Source: Gnetum montanum (taxonomy: Eukaryota; Streptophyta; Gnetopsida; Gnetales; Gnetaceae). From it: a stretch of DNA of 64,000 nt. Position 1 is the first letter of the stretch; the number at the start of each line of letters is the position of its first letter. The DNA lies in assembly GCA_015680685.1 (NCBI GenBank), contig MNCI01033474.1:1-64000 (forward strand), written 5' to 3'. Of this stretch, positions 35,846-47,805 are shown one piece after another. A program made the position numbers and the translations under genes. The notes under the pieces were generated by a model. It was not told the DNA's origin. It did no database searches and saw nothing but the letters and a program-made list of their open reading frames with translations.

Positions 35846-36769
35846 GCTATCGTAGCCTTAGAGACTATGTATTATTTTTTTTTTGTTCTTCTCTATTGCA
35901 TAGTGCAACTATGGCTATTGGACGTTTATTTTTTGTTATTGTCACACAGTCTGACTATGGCTACTATTTCTATTTTGGTTTAAAACACTTTTTTTTTAGT
36001 TTTTTATATTTTAAAATTTTATGTAATTTTATGTTTTCTATTTTTTTATATTTTATATTTTCTATTTTTATGTTGTTTCATAATTTTGCATAAACATAAA
36101 AGATAAACATTGTAAATTGTTGTGAAAATATAAAGGTTGTACAGAAAACTAGCAAACATGATGTAACATAGTGAAATTTGTTTAGCAAAAATGTAAACAT
36201 GTAGATAAAAAATGAAAATAAGGCTACTAGTTAAACGACCACATGATATGTGCAAAGAAAAGAAAGTGGGCAACATGCTCAATCGCACAACTATTTTCTA
36301 ACCTTTGAGAGATTAGGGAATTTATACAATTTTTGTTGCACGATCTTGTACTTCCTGTTCCCTTTGCTTATGATGTTAAATGGGAGCTCTTCTCACAATT
36401 CTTTTATGGTCTCAACATTATTGATTTTGGCTTAGTTGATTTTGTTGTTGTTCTTCACTATGTTTTTCGCTACAAGAGTTTCTTCTTGAAACTCCATCTC
36501 AAATCCTTGTTCTATGTCAACATTGTTGATGGTTGTGTTTCTTCCACCAAAAGGAAATTCACAGATGTGGAGAATTGTTTGTCGATCATGAAGTTTAATG
36601 AAATCGATCTTCTCACTACTACATGTAACTCATTGAATGAATTAACTATGAAGGTAGAGATACTCTAGATGTGTTCTAACAAGCCTAAGAATTCTACGAT
36701 GGGAAAGAAGATTACATTTGTAACTATTTCATCATCCATGTGTACTTGTTGCACTTTGTATGGGTCGAC
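35846..36769 (-). pseudogene. Element B retropepsin C-terminal part, next to the N1 insertion
   Basis: Second copy of the protease tail. The minus strand reads a VHMDDEIV box near 36735, then SFNELH and QFSTSVNFLLVEE at about 36560-36530. The upstream half of the same protease (APLFITIRVG) lies across the N1 insertion at about 55290-55330, so N1 landed between these two protease blocks. An AT-rich segment (35880-36300) follows. Confidence 0.7.
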
Positions 36770-37593
36770 TGATGAAGAGCATTTTTGCATCTACTCCAAT
36801 GTCGGGTATCCGACATTAAAGCCTAGATGCAACGTTAGGTATCCAACGTTAGGGGGTATACACTAGCCTCTAAATATAGTGCTTGGGCTCTTGATTTGGC
36901 ATGAGTTTTTTGTTAGTTTTTAGTCAGAGTAGTGAAGCTATTGTAATTTATTCTCTCCAAAGTTAGAATATTTTCTTAAGTGCTCATAGGAGTCTAAGTA
37001 TGTATGGTTCTTTATTTGAACACTAATGTACCTGAGCGTAATAGTGTGACAGGAATAAAAATGAACTCTTTTGATAAACCTTATAGCATTGGGAATAGAT
37101 TAATGTTTCTTTTATGCACTTTACTTTATTGCATTTCAATTAAGCAATTGATTTCCAGTCGCCAATGAACACAAGAATAACCACTTTGAGCATACATATA
37201 GTAATTAGTAACCCAGCAACGCTTAACATTTGGTCGCCCAATAGCACTATACGTGTTTAGGATGTGTCTAGGAAAGTGGGATAATTACTTGTGTTAGGCT
37301 AGCTAGGCAATAGATGAATTAGATATTAAATTACTTTACCTTTCATTCTTGTTGTAGGCAATCAAAATTATAAAAAATAACATAAGAAAAATCATGTACC
37401 TTAACTACATTTAAACCATACCTTTGAACTTCACAAGTATGTTGGGAAGACAATGAACGTTTTCAATGCCCATTTCACTTCCTAGAAGAACTAGTATATT
37501 AGAGAACTATAGGTCCATGGAATTTGACCAGATCATGCATAAACACCTTAGTGATTCGTATGGTTGGGTGTAGGGGTACCTCACCGCTCATCA
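36770..37593 (+). repeat. 5' LTR of N1
   Basis: 824 bp, TGATGAAGAGC to CCGCTCATCA. U3 carries a dyad AATGTCGG-GTAT-CCGACATT (36798-36817) and related CAACGTTAGG blocks. A TATA-like CTCTAAATATAG is at about 36868-36879. It is similar along its length to 54479-55283 with many substitutions, which points to an old insertion. Confidence 0.93.
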
Positions 37594-37614
37594 TTGGCAT
37601 TGTTGTTGGGGACC
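37594..37614 (+). other. Primer-binding site of N1
   Basis: Directly after the LTR: TTGGCATTGTTGTTGGGGAC. It looks like the TTGGCGCCGTTGCCGGGGA site of Athila/Tat-type elements after C-to-T decay. N2 has TTAGCACTGTTGTTGGGGAC at the same place. Confidence 0.7.
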
Positions 37615-37754
37615 TTTTGGTTGTTTCATGCACTATCTAGGATTTAGTAGAAATCATTCAAATCATTGGAATGAAATTGAGAGTCATATCATATTTTACA
37701 ATTACTAAAAACAAAAATCTAAAAGCACACTACATTTTTATCATCCAATTGAAA

Positions 37755-39878
37755 ATGTCTTCTTCTCATAGGAGCAATTCTCTGCCTAAGTCTAATAAAG
37801 CTTATTAGTTAGTGCCTCAACAATATCAAATGGCATATGCTCATCCTAATGAGTATATACCCAATTTCACCTTCATCCTACATTAGGATGAATAGTTATG
37901 GTGGCATGAAATGGAGAGCAACATTGTGTTACCACTTGATCGATCTGTTCCTACAATGCTTTACTAAGCACTTATCCATCTGGGTCTTCAGGAACATCAT
38001 GCTGAGTATGTTGTGCAAGATAGTGATGCCAGGGATTATTGTCCCACAGAGGAACAACGTCTCCAAGATTGCTAGTTAGAGCAATGTCATGAATTGTTGA
38101 AGGGAAAAGAATTTAATGATTCCCCATTCCTACTATACCAAAATGATGGTGGGAAACCCTTCTCTAGGGATTTTTCATTCAATGAAATTCCTCTCTTTGA
38201 CTTCGGTGATAGAGATTAAAACCAGAACTTGCAATCCACAATCACAATCCTAGTTTTGGTAAGAATGGATCCAATGACAAAGAAGGATCCAAAGAGGCAA
38301 GTCAAGGCAAGGATGCTGACAAGAAACAAGATCGTGATTGTAGTTGCAATCACTAAAGAGGTGATAGTAGGCATTGTGATGGTGCTAGTCCTCCTTCCTC
38401 TTCCCCTTCATCGTCATCTTCTTCTTCTTCTTCTACCTCTAATCACAACTGCAAGAGGCAACACCATGATGGAGGTGACCAAAATGACCATCAAGAAAGG
38501 CAAGAACAAGGACATAGACATTCAAGAGAGGCACATCACCATGAATAAAGGGGTAGTAGAGGAAATTGTAGGTACCATGATCAAGGCCTTGATGAGCCTT
38601 TGCTAGCTACCCAAAGTATGCTTAATATCACAAAGGCAATAAATATTCCAACAAGGCACTTGAAGGATAGTCGAATCAAAAGACTAAACATAAACAATAT
38701 TCTTAGATTTGAAGGGGGATATACCTCTGATCCACAAAACCATCTCCAAGCTTTTTAAGATGCTTGTGCCTTATAAAACATAGGAAATGAGTGGCAAAAC
38801 TTAAGTTGTTTCCATAGACACTCATCAAAGAAGCAAAAAATTGGTACTAGTCCTTAGAGCCAGAATTTATCAAATGCTAGAGTACCATGCTTGAATTCTT
38901 CAATGAAAAATATCAAACATACTCCAGATTGTCCAACTTAAGAAGGAAAATCTAAGGATGGAAACAAGGAACACATCAACCCTTGGATGCTGCCATCGAT
39001 TGATACTATTCATTAATGTACAAATGTCTTAGCCATGGTTATTCTTAACTCGATCAACTTCATCACATTATAGATAGGCTTCAATCAAAAACAAGGAGAA
39101 CCCTTGGTGTCTATGCCCAAGGGAAACTATTAGAATTAAGTGTCCATAAGATATAAAGACTAATCAAGCAAGTAACTAAAGAGAAGGGGAATTAAGAAAA
39201 AGAGAAAGTGCAGAAGAGTACAATAACAATCCTTCCATTTGTAAGAGGAAGGTTCAATTCTGTGATAGTGAGAATGAATTCGCACCTAATGAGGTAGTGA
39301 ATAAAATAACCATACCACTCCAAAAATTTCAATATGAAATTATGACCAAGGTTCATCAGTCCTGGAACTCCATGGATAGCAAATTTCAAGTTGTCCTACA
39401 AATTGCTAAAGAGTTCAAAGAACAAGGCAGTGATCATGAGCGCAGGTAGCACAAGAAAGTTGAACATGCTTATCACAAAGGTAAGGGCAAGATTGCTATG
39501 ATAGAAGAGGTTGTGAAAAGTGAATCAGATGATGATGTTGGATGTGACATCTACCAATATGTACATCCTACGGGATGTTACCCCATAGTGTCACATTTAC
39601 AAGAGTTTGTGGTGTATGCTTTAAATCCATGGCTAACACAAAGGCAAACATCTAGAAGATTACCTTATCCTCAAGGTAATTTTAGGTAGTTTCATCAACA
39701 ACAATAATATTATCCAAGTGGAGCTCCATTGTAACCACATGAGCAATATCAACAGTGGCAACAACCACAATCATGGGCATTGGCACCACCAAGGCAGCAA
39801 TACCCTTATCGATAGCCTAATCCATATGGTTACTAGGTTCAGCAACCCTTGTCTAAATGTGACTCCTCCAATCACGTT
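37755..39878 (+). pseudogene. gag of N1, 5' part up to the N2 insertion
   Basis: ATG at 37755 (MSSSHRSNSLPKSNKAY). It has HPNEYIPNFTFILH, then EMESNIVLP, an acidic region, and a low-complexity Ser/His/Gln-rich linker (around 38330-38560). The core follows: IPTRHLKD, RFEGGYTSDPQNHLQAF (about 38705-38757), a KEHINPW block near 38970, and GFNQKQ near 39075. The C-terminal part has a basic HKGKGK-like stretch and Gln-rich sequence (39690-39800). N2 interrupts at 39878 and gag resumes at 48659. Stops and frameshifts throughout. Homologous to A1 gag. Confidence 0.8.
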
Positions 39879-40729
39879 TGATGAATCATGAATTGTTGGC
39901 TGTGATATCACACCCATGATATCACATACGCGATATCACGTACACGATATCACAGCCTAGACACGATATCGCGTATGTGATATCACAGCCTGTCTCCTCA
40001 TCTATACATAAGAGAAAGGCAGATTTGGTAGGAGGTAGTTTTTTAGTACTAAGGTAGGGACTTTTTGTCAGTTTTTCCTCTCAACCCTTTTCTCCTAGTG
40101 CATGCCCGCAGTGTGATTATTGTAATTGTACGACATCCTTATTCGAGTGTAACATACTTGGACACACACATAATCGGCAATAAAGATCGAGATTACCTCA
40201 TCATTGCAACATCCACTTAGCTTAATTATTTAATTGTTATTGTTATTTATTACTTCTTAGTTAATATCTCTCTATCATTATCTCCTAGTAATGTGGAATG
40301 AGTACGACTTAATCACGAGCATTTAAGTGTGACTACTTGGTAACCCAGTAGCGTATCTAGGCCATGCGCTTGGTAATCTCACTGGTAGTCGTGCACGAGG
40401 TCCAAGATGTGTATGGATAATTAAGGAATGGATGCTCATTGCACTTAGGCTAGTTTAGATTCTCCCTCACTCTCTCTCTCCTAGTTTAGTTAATATTATT
40501 TCCCATCATTCCCAAGAGTAGCATTAGTGTAGGAACACATCATACACCTCACTTTGGACTAAACCATACGTGACAAAGCTAATACTAGTCTAGGTGGGAA
40601 GATAGCAAACTACAATCTACGAGTAATCATCTAGATACCACAACTAATCCATTTGCAGAGTTCAACCGGATCGTGCATGAAACGCTCGTATTCATATGGT
40701 TGAGTGTAGGGTTACCTCACCACTCATCA
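39879..40729 (+). repeat. 5' LTR of N2
   Basis: 851 bp, TGATGAATCATG to CCACTCATCA. U3 has six GATATC sites (about 39904-39990) and then a mutated TATA element, TATACATA, at 40003-40010; the 3' LTR keeps TATAAATA. It is roughly nine-tenths identical to the 3' LTR by eye, with mostly C/T and G/A differences. Confidence 0.94.
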
Positions 40730-40752
40730 TTAGCACTGTTGTTGGGGACAAT
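40730..40752 (+). other. Primer-binding site of N2
   Basis: TTAGCACTGTTGTTGGGGAC directly abuts the LTR end, the same site as in N1 with small changes. Confidence 0.7.
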
Positions 40753-40870
40753 GCTAGTTATCTAGGTTAGTTATATCATACAAGGTCGCTGTATAGGAAT
40801 TAACAATACATATTTTATGAAGAAATAATTACAAAAAGTCACATACAAATTCACACACAATTGCACAACC

Positions 40871-42853
40871 ATGCCTCTCCTACAAGACTACGATAATGCC
40901 ATATCTAGTGAGGCAATTCATTGGAGAACCAACAAATTATATGATAAGGAAGATTGGAGTACGCAATCCAAGGTGGGTGTTTCTTATAAACATAAATGAA
41001 GGTAGCATCATCCCAACCCACAAAAGCATACCTTACTCGATGACAATGAACCCCTACTGGCCACTACAAGCCTAATGCAAATACAAGAGGTTGTTCAAAT
41101 CTTTCATAGGCATCGTAAAGAGAGCCGCCTACCCAGGCTCAATTTAAAAAAATTTCCTAATTTCTTAGGAGGCTATGACTTAGATCCACAACAACATTTA
41201 CAAGCCTTCAATGATGCCTATGCATGAAACAACATTCATAACGATTGGAAAAAACTCAAGCTCTTTCCTATGACACTCGTTGACCAAGCAAAAGTATGGT
41301 ATAGATCGTTAAAACCAAATTTAATATGATGTTGGCCAATAATTGTAGAACTCTTTAACGAAAGATATTAAACCTACGCAACAGTGTCGACCTTGAGGAA
41401 ACAAATCCAAGAGTGGAAACAAGCACAACATAAACCCTTGGACATGGCCTTAGAAAGATATTATGCACTATTAAATAACTATCCAGGCCATATGTTCTCC
41501 AAGGAAAGGCTAATGTACCATATCATTGATGGGCTTTGTGATGAAACAAGAGAGACCCTAGGGATGTATGCTCAAGGTCAACTATACAAACTACAAACCC
41601 ATCAATTCCAAGAGCTTATTAAGCAGGTAGAAAAAGAAGAAGGAGAAATGGCTAGATGGGAGAGTGTTGAAAAACATCAACAAGACCAAAATCTCAACTT
41701 AACAGAGGTCCATAATCATAAAAAGGAGAAATCAACCTATCTTGAGAAAGAACCATCTTTACGAATACAACAATCATTAGAGGAGATCAAGGCATAGATT
41801 AATAAGATGCTGGAATGGATGCATAAAAAGTGTGGAGAATATATCAATATTATTGGAGATAGAGTTTTGACAACCTGATAAGCAGGACAAATTACCATTA
41901 GAAAATCGAAAAGAAGGGATGAAGAAAATAAGAGCTCAACTACCAACCATACGTATGAATCCAACATTTACCTGTACGATCACCCCAAGGGCCAATGCCC
42001 AATCTTGTTACATTTATATGAGCATTGGGGAAGCACGTTACACCCAAAGTTTGTATAGTGATACTATGTTCAATCACAATGGCAATAATCCCAGTCATGG
42101 GGGAAGCCATCCCTAAACTGGGGACACCCTTCATATCATCCGAATCCAAATTCTTATCTAGTTCAACATCCTATTTTCCTAACTAGGTCAACATACTCTA
42201 TCTTGTTTTGATATTATTCCCCTCGGTACTATCAGCCCATGTTCTCAACACAACCACCGCCTTGTGTACCTTACACTTCTCCTAAATTTCAACATTCTCA
42301 TCCTTTCCCTCCTTCTACATCGCCACCAACTATTCCTAAAGTGTCTACACCACAACAACAACCCACGAATGTTACTTGTGCTACTATTGCCAACAGCAGT
42401 GAGAGACCTCCTCAGTATGAAAAGTGTCCCTTCTTTAGACACGACCGTAGGAAGGGAAAACACAGTTCCAAGGCCACTGCATTCTCCAACTCAGCACAAG
42501 TCCAACACTGTGGTGCATCCTTCTCTTTGAACCCAATGCCTCATGTCACTTCATCAGGGCCACCAATTAACACTCCAACAACCATATGGCCCAATGAATA
42601 CAGCCATGGAGGGTGACATCCCGATCCTTGCATACCACCTTATAGTCTCAAGTATCATAGTGGGTCAACTCTTTACTTGGGAACCACATCTTATAAATTG
42701 CCCCACTATGCTTACTATAATCAGGTGTGTGAACCCCAATGGGGTAAGTATGACCAAGTTTCGATATTCCCAGCATGTAAGGATCCTCATCTTTCATTTA
42801 TTAATCCTCACCATGCTCAACCGTTTAGTTATGGGGGATATCCCCCATTCTAA
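40871..42853 (+). pseudogene. gag of N2
   Basis: A single reading frame runs from ATG 40871 to TAA 42851-42853 (660 codons), interrupted only by stop codons. I see no net frameshift, which is unusual here. The N-terminus MPLLQDYDNAISSEAIHW is followed by HRKESRLPRLNLKKFPNF, GGYDLDPQQHLQAFNDAY, WKKLKLFPMTLVDQAKVWY and the retrotransposon gag core (RYYALLNNYPGHMFSKERLM, GLCDETRETLGMYAQGQ). A charged helix (KQVEKEEGEMARWE) follows. The C-terminal third is Pro/Ser/Gln/Tyr-rich and includes PPQYEKCPFFRHDRRKGK. It ends HAQPFSYGGYPPF. The protein would assemble particles. No CCHC knuckle is evident. Confidence 0.88.
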
Positions 42854-44169
42854 TAACAAGCAAGATTAATAAATATTTTTCATTTTCTTTAATTTTACAA
42901 TTTTTTGTTTTCTAGTTTTTCATTTTTCAATTTCTTATTTTTTCTTTTTTGTATTTTTATCTTTTTATAAGTAATCTCATCTATGAATAAAACACTCATG
43001 TGGCTCGTTGGTTGAGGTGTGTTCTATGTTATCAAGTCTTGAGTGATCAATTATTTAGATAGTGAGCCCATTACACCCACTCAACCATTCTACAAATAAG
43101 AGGTTTTGTTCGAGGATACAGTGATATTCTTGACATTCTAGAAACTTAAAACTAATTTTGTGTTCATTGTACCCAAAATGAAGAAGGATGGATCAAGAGG
43201 GAATGATTAGGGTGTGACATCAAGGGGACTTGAGGATTCTCTTTGGTGACATCTGTGAGAGTTATCACACAACATGGTTATACTAAGATCCTTGTAGATC
43301 TAACGCAAAATGGAAGTAAGAGTAATCAAAAGGCACTCAAAAATTCAATGTTGTTTTAGGGGGTCGCATTAAAAGACATGTGCCCATGCCTAAAGGTTGG
43401 CAGCTTCTCTAGATTCAACAATCGAAAAAAAAATCAAAAAAAAAAACAAAGAAAGTGCCACAAAGCAAAAATCACTCCTCCCTTGAACAAAATGCCAAGT
43501 GATCGTACGCCTTGTTGTTATTGTATTCTCATAGTTGCTTATCATGGGATGAAACAATGAGGTGTGACTGATCAGAGGAATGGACTTGGTCCTGATCTTG
43601 GAACAATGAGTTAATGACACATTAATCATGCTTTACATGTAGGATTCATTATGCCCTGGGTTAATTACCTCATGTCCCAATCTCTACAATCCCTTCTATA
43701 GTCTATCTCATTTCACTGTTCATGTAATTGTAGCTCATGTCTCATATAGCATAGAATTCTTACCTCATTCCAATGATACTTACATGTCTATGTTTTGTAC
43801 CTACATTTAACCCTTTTAGTACCTACAGACATTTTAAGGTGTGGTTACGCAAGGGCATTATAGGTTGGAACCTACTTTGGGGAGGACCCGCTTGTGTAAT
43901 TTTTTGTAATTTGCACTCATAACAAATCGCCTACACACCATCTATTACCCTGAGTGTATTTTTAACAATATTCTTTCCATTATTACTATCCCTCTAATTC
44001 AAACGTTCCTATGAACCATCACATAGCCTTTTTCTCTCCTTTACCATCCAAGGTCCTTATTGATAAATTCCACACCATCATAATTTTCGTGCCTTCAAAA
44101 CTAGTTGAATTACCCTGGAACCTTTGAACGCTCATCCATATGTCCTTAGTCTACATCATTTAATTTCAA

Positions 44170-44171
<2 letters not shown>

Positions 44172-44211
<40 letters not shown>
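44172..44211. repeat. CA dinucleotide microsatellite
   Basis: About 20 uninterrupted CA units, followed 30 bases later by the GATATC-type block. Confidence 0.97.
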
Positions 44212-44214
<3 letters not shown>

Positions 44215-44239
44215 TTGGTACATTCTATAAAGTGCCCTA

Positions 44240-44338
44240 ACATCGATAGGCCGTGATATTGCGTCCGCACTATCGCATACACAATATTGGGTCTGCGCTA
44301 TCGCGTACGCGATATCAGGTCCCAAATATAAATATATA
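44240..44338 (+). promoter_or_regulatory. Internal LTR-like promoter block of N2
   Basis: CGTGATATTGCG, then CTATCGCATACACAATATTG, then GCGCTATCGCGTACGCGATA with TC following, then TATAAATATATA at 44327-44338. This repeats, in the same order and on the same strand, the U3 layout of the N2 LTR (GATATC palindromes, then TATA box). It stands outside any LTR, about 500 bp before the aORF. Promoter activity is inferred. Confidence 0.6.
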
Positions 44339-44836
44339 CATGACCCCCCCCCCCCCACTAATCAACATCATTTGCAACTATTAACGTGGGGGAAGTTTTT
44401 CAAATTTCTCTCTACGACTTGCAATTGTGTGCCCCTTGCTTTCATATCCATAACTTGCTTGCTGGTCCTCCGATTTTCATTCCATTTGAACCTACTTGAA
44501 CCTGAAGTGTTCAGCTTAGTCATGGGGGAGGGGCATACACCAAATAGTGCATAACTTTTTTGAAATTTTTCATTGCCTAAAGGACATTATTAAGGGTAAT
44601 TAGTTATAAAATTAAGGATAAATGCACCAAAAACAATTTCATCTCCTTAGTTATACCGGGAAACTAGATTTGGAAACCACCTAAGCAAAGAGGATTCAAT
44701 ATTATAATCTTTCAAGAAAATTTTCTCCTAATAAGTAACATCACACGGAGATAAAGCAAATTCATTAAGGCAAGCAGTAAGGTATAACCTAAATTTGGTA
44801 ACAACCTTACTAACGATTGGCCCCGTGTGATTGCAG

Positions 44837-47805
44837 ATGGCCTTGAAACGTGGACAATAAGAAGGTCCTACTCAAGGTGGGATCAAGTGACCTAGGAGAG
44901 GTGAAGGACAAGTTCCTACTATACAACATGCAAAGTAGGAGAAACAATCATTTAGTATCCACCAAGAAGACCCTACTACTGTATAATCAAGGCAGGTGAA
45001 AGGAGGAGTTGCTGCAGCATCTGAATAGGAACGACATCTCACATTGCTGTAGGATTGTGTTCAGGTCATCCATGAAAGGTCCATATTTACTATAGTGATC
45101 ATGGAATTAAACTTTCAACATTTCACAAAATTTTCTCTGAAGGTCGTTAGGGATCACCTCAAAGGGTTCCCATTATGGCCTACCCTCTTTGAAAGTGGTG
45201 CCTGGTACTTAGCGGAAACGTACCAATTTTGGCACAATAAAGAATAAGTCACCATGGTTAACATTTGTGGTGTGACTGTTGATTTCTTTGTTCAAGCCAT
45301 TTTGGAAGTCTTAACCCTTCCAAATACAGGGCCAAAGGTTACTTAGTTATCTACCTACTCAGACTCTGATGCGCGACAAGTTTCATTAGACAGGACGTAC
45401 GACAAGGAAGATAAGACCTTTGGGGAGTTGATGAGAGAAGAGAGGATTTATTTCAAAATAGAGACTTATCACATCTTCCCGACAAAAGGTCTAAAAAGAA
45501 TTTCAACATATGTAGCAAGAGGATGTGCAGTGTTGATGGGAAAGGTTAATGCTAACCTACCTCATCTATATTTTACGGAGATCCTGAGGCGATTTGAAGA
45601 ATGGAAGACAGGGAAGTTTGCATTGCCCTTCCCTTGTCTTATCAGGAAGTTGTGTAGACGTGCTGGTATTAGAAGATACATCGATGATGTCCTCTAAAAA
45701 GCCCAAAACACTTTGTATGTTGAACTGCTAAAGTCACTAGCTGCAAGGAAAATCACTGGTGAGATGCTAGGGCTGGGACAAGCAAAAGAACAAACAGTAG
45801 GGCCAACTGTAATTCAACTTGCAGGACCCAACTAATGACAAGAAGCAAGGCCTAGCACAAGCTAGCAGGATCAACCACTACCACTACCACAAGATTACAG
45901 ATCGTCAATGAGCCATCTCAGGGCCATCGTTGAGATGGTCAGTTGGGGAAGTCATGATAACGCAAATCTCTTCCGCGTCATCGATGATGCTGTACAACCT
46001 ACGATTTCTATAGATCATGTGTGGGGTGAAGTTTCCATTTAGACAAGAGGAGGAGAGAGTGCTTAGTCACAACAGATTTCAGGAAACGCTACATCCTTTC
46101 AGGTGTAATTAGAAACTAGTGAAGGAGCCACGATGGTGGTCATGCAGCACTAGGATGCAGCAGGAGCCACAGAAGTGGTTACAGACCACATTAAAGAATC
46201 ATTCAATGTGCCTGTTGTGGAAAAACAGATCTTACAGGAGCACAGGATGCTCAAAATCTGGCTGGTATGTCAATGACTCCTATGGAACATGAGGATGTAC
46301 TTGACCAATTGCTACAAACAGGATAGGTAATGGCGTCCTTATTTGATATCCCACAGGATGTTACAACAATATAATTAGACCTCATTTCCACCAAAGGGAA
46401 GCTGGTCTTGATGGAGATGAGGGTAGAGCACACTGAAGTAGAAGTGCAAAGATTGCAAGAAGGGCTTGTGATCCTACAAGCAACACAGCAGGACCCTTCT
46501 CAATTCGTTCCCGTAGACCAGCTAGACACTTTTAGAATCGAGCAACTTACTAAACTGTTGATAGAGAATAAAAGGATGGTGAAAGAAAAAGAGAAGGCTG
46601 TTTGGGATGCCTCTGCAACACAAGCGCAAACTTACACACACACCAAGGCACTCAAAGCCTTACAAGAGAAGAATAAACAACTTGTTGTTGACAACCTTCA
46701 ATTGACCTCTATGGAGAAAGAAAAGAATGTTCTCAAAGAACATTTTCAATAGTTGCGAGAATAGCTAATTAGGGTCAACTAGGACATGAACCATTTAGCC
46801 AGGAAAAATCAAACCCTCTCAATGGAGGAGGTACACACCATCCATCAGAAGACGGCCATTGAAATAAGCACATGGTAGAATGAGGCTAAACGGCATGAGA
46901 AATTAAAGGAGCATTTTTGGGACTAGGTGGGAATGTATAAACAAATCATTGAGAAGGAGATCCATATGGCCAAGGCCCACATCAATGCTCTCAGTGCTCA
47001 ACACACTGACTGGCAAGCCATATTGGATACATACGCATTTTCCCACTAGGCAGAAGTTAAGAGTTGGAACCTACAGATCCAGAACCTTACAAAGTACATG
47101 GAGTTGGCAAACCTGCAGTATGCCAACCTTGCCATGTTAACATCAAGGCACCCAAGAATAAAGCTTGAGTAACAAGTAGCCACCACCTACATCAAATATG
47201 AAATAGAATTTGTAGAACACAAGAAAATATTGCAAAAATTGAAGGTTGTAAATTCTGAACTCGAGGTGGTTAAAGTAAGCTACCAAGGGTAGAAAGGTGT
47301 CACAACATACTTGGCTCAACGACTCACAAATTTTTAAGAATACAGAGACAAAGCTAGAGCTTACAAGGAGGAACAATAGATGTTTACGGCTTAGTATGTC
47401 AAAGCAAATAAAATGTTTTCGCAACTACCATGCCCATGGGAGGTGTCGACTCCATCAAACATCAGATCATTAGCATGGACGGCATAGGATCCCTAAACTG
47501 AAGAGGAGAAAGTCCATGCCATACTTCGAAACCATCAAATCCCAAGACCTAGAGCACAAGACAGGGGAAAGGCATCCATGGAGGAGCCATCGCCACCAGG
47601 AACTACAAGAGTTCCACTAGATTTTGTAGCTATAGGATTTTCTTTTGCGTTCTTCATGTTGTGTCTCAATTTTGTTTTGATTTCACACTATGGCATGAAT
47701 CCATTCTCATCAATTAATAATCCCATACCTATCCACTGTGTAATCAATGGAACTTTTTCTTACTTTAACTCAAGGATGAGTTTTCATTCAATCATGGGGG
47801 TATGA
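44837..47805 (+). pseudogene. Accessory ORF (aORF) of N2
   Basis: Likely start ATG at 44837, directly after GTGATTGCAG, a good 3' splice acceptor, so the ORF may be read from a spliced RNA. N-terminal half: LEVVRDHLKGF-like segment, GAWYLAETYQFW, VDFFVQAILEVL, then 45428-45697 with RIYFKIETYHIFPTKGLK, RFEEWKTGKFALPFPCLI and RKLCRRAGIRRY. The second half is a long coiled coil: 46408-46752 (EVEVQRLQEGLVILQ, IEQLTKLLIENKRMVKEKE, KALQEKNKQLVVDN) and on to 47340. Near the C-terminus is QLPCPWEVSTPSN. The last open frame ends at TGA 47803-47805, the first bases of the 3' LTR. Homologous to A1 13083-15911. Stops are scattered but the frame is largely kept. Function unknown; the protein may act structurally, alongside gag. 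Confidence 0.7.
47790..47802 (+). other. Polypurine tract of N2
   Basis: CATGGGGGTA immediately precedes the 3' LTR at 47803. The upstream sequence ACTCAAGGATGAGTTTTCAT is shared with N1 at 54448-54468. Confidence 0.65.

Larger units (their letters stand above)
34050..36769. repeat. Tandem duplication of a 1.8-kb segment (copy 2 split by N1)
   Basis: 34050-35843 is repeated starting at 35846 (GGCTACCATAGCCTTAGAGA versus GGCTATCGTAGCCTTAGAGA). The second copy runs to 36769, is broken by element N1, and resumes at 55284, ending near 56030. It contains an AT-rich 3'-flank-like part and the minus-strand protease and gag end of element B. The units differ by many substitutions and small indels, so the duplication is older than the N1 insertion. 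Confidence 0.8.
42854..44836. other. Non-coding internal region of N2 in place of pol
   Basis: It begins with the T-rich block that in N1 follows integrase (compare 52620-52800). It then carries pieces of the pol-aORF spacer (43370-43450 matches N1 53330 and A1 11930), a CA microsatellite, a GATATC-type block with a TATA element, a 13-C run (about 44344-44356), and a leader ending GTGATTGCAG just before the aORF ATG. No protease, RT or integrase motif is present. Short open frames here have no known domain. Confidence 0.7.

Noticed and set aside
44343-44356. C run as a functional i-motif or G-quadruplex element
   Set aside because: A single uninterrupted homopolymer next to a microsatellite; slippage is a simpler explanation and its length may be an assembly estimate.
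44146-44358. Minus-strand open frame across the CA repeat
   Set aside because: Its core is the translated dinucleotide repeat (alternating Cys and Val).
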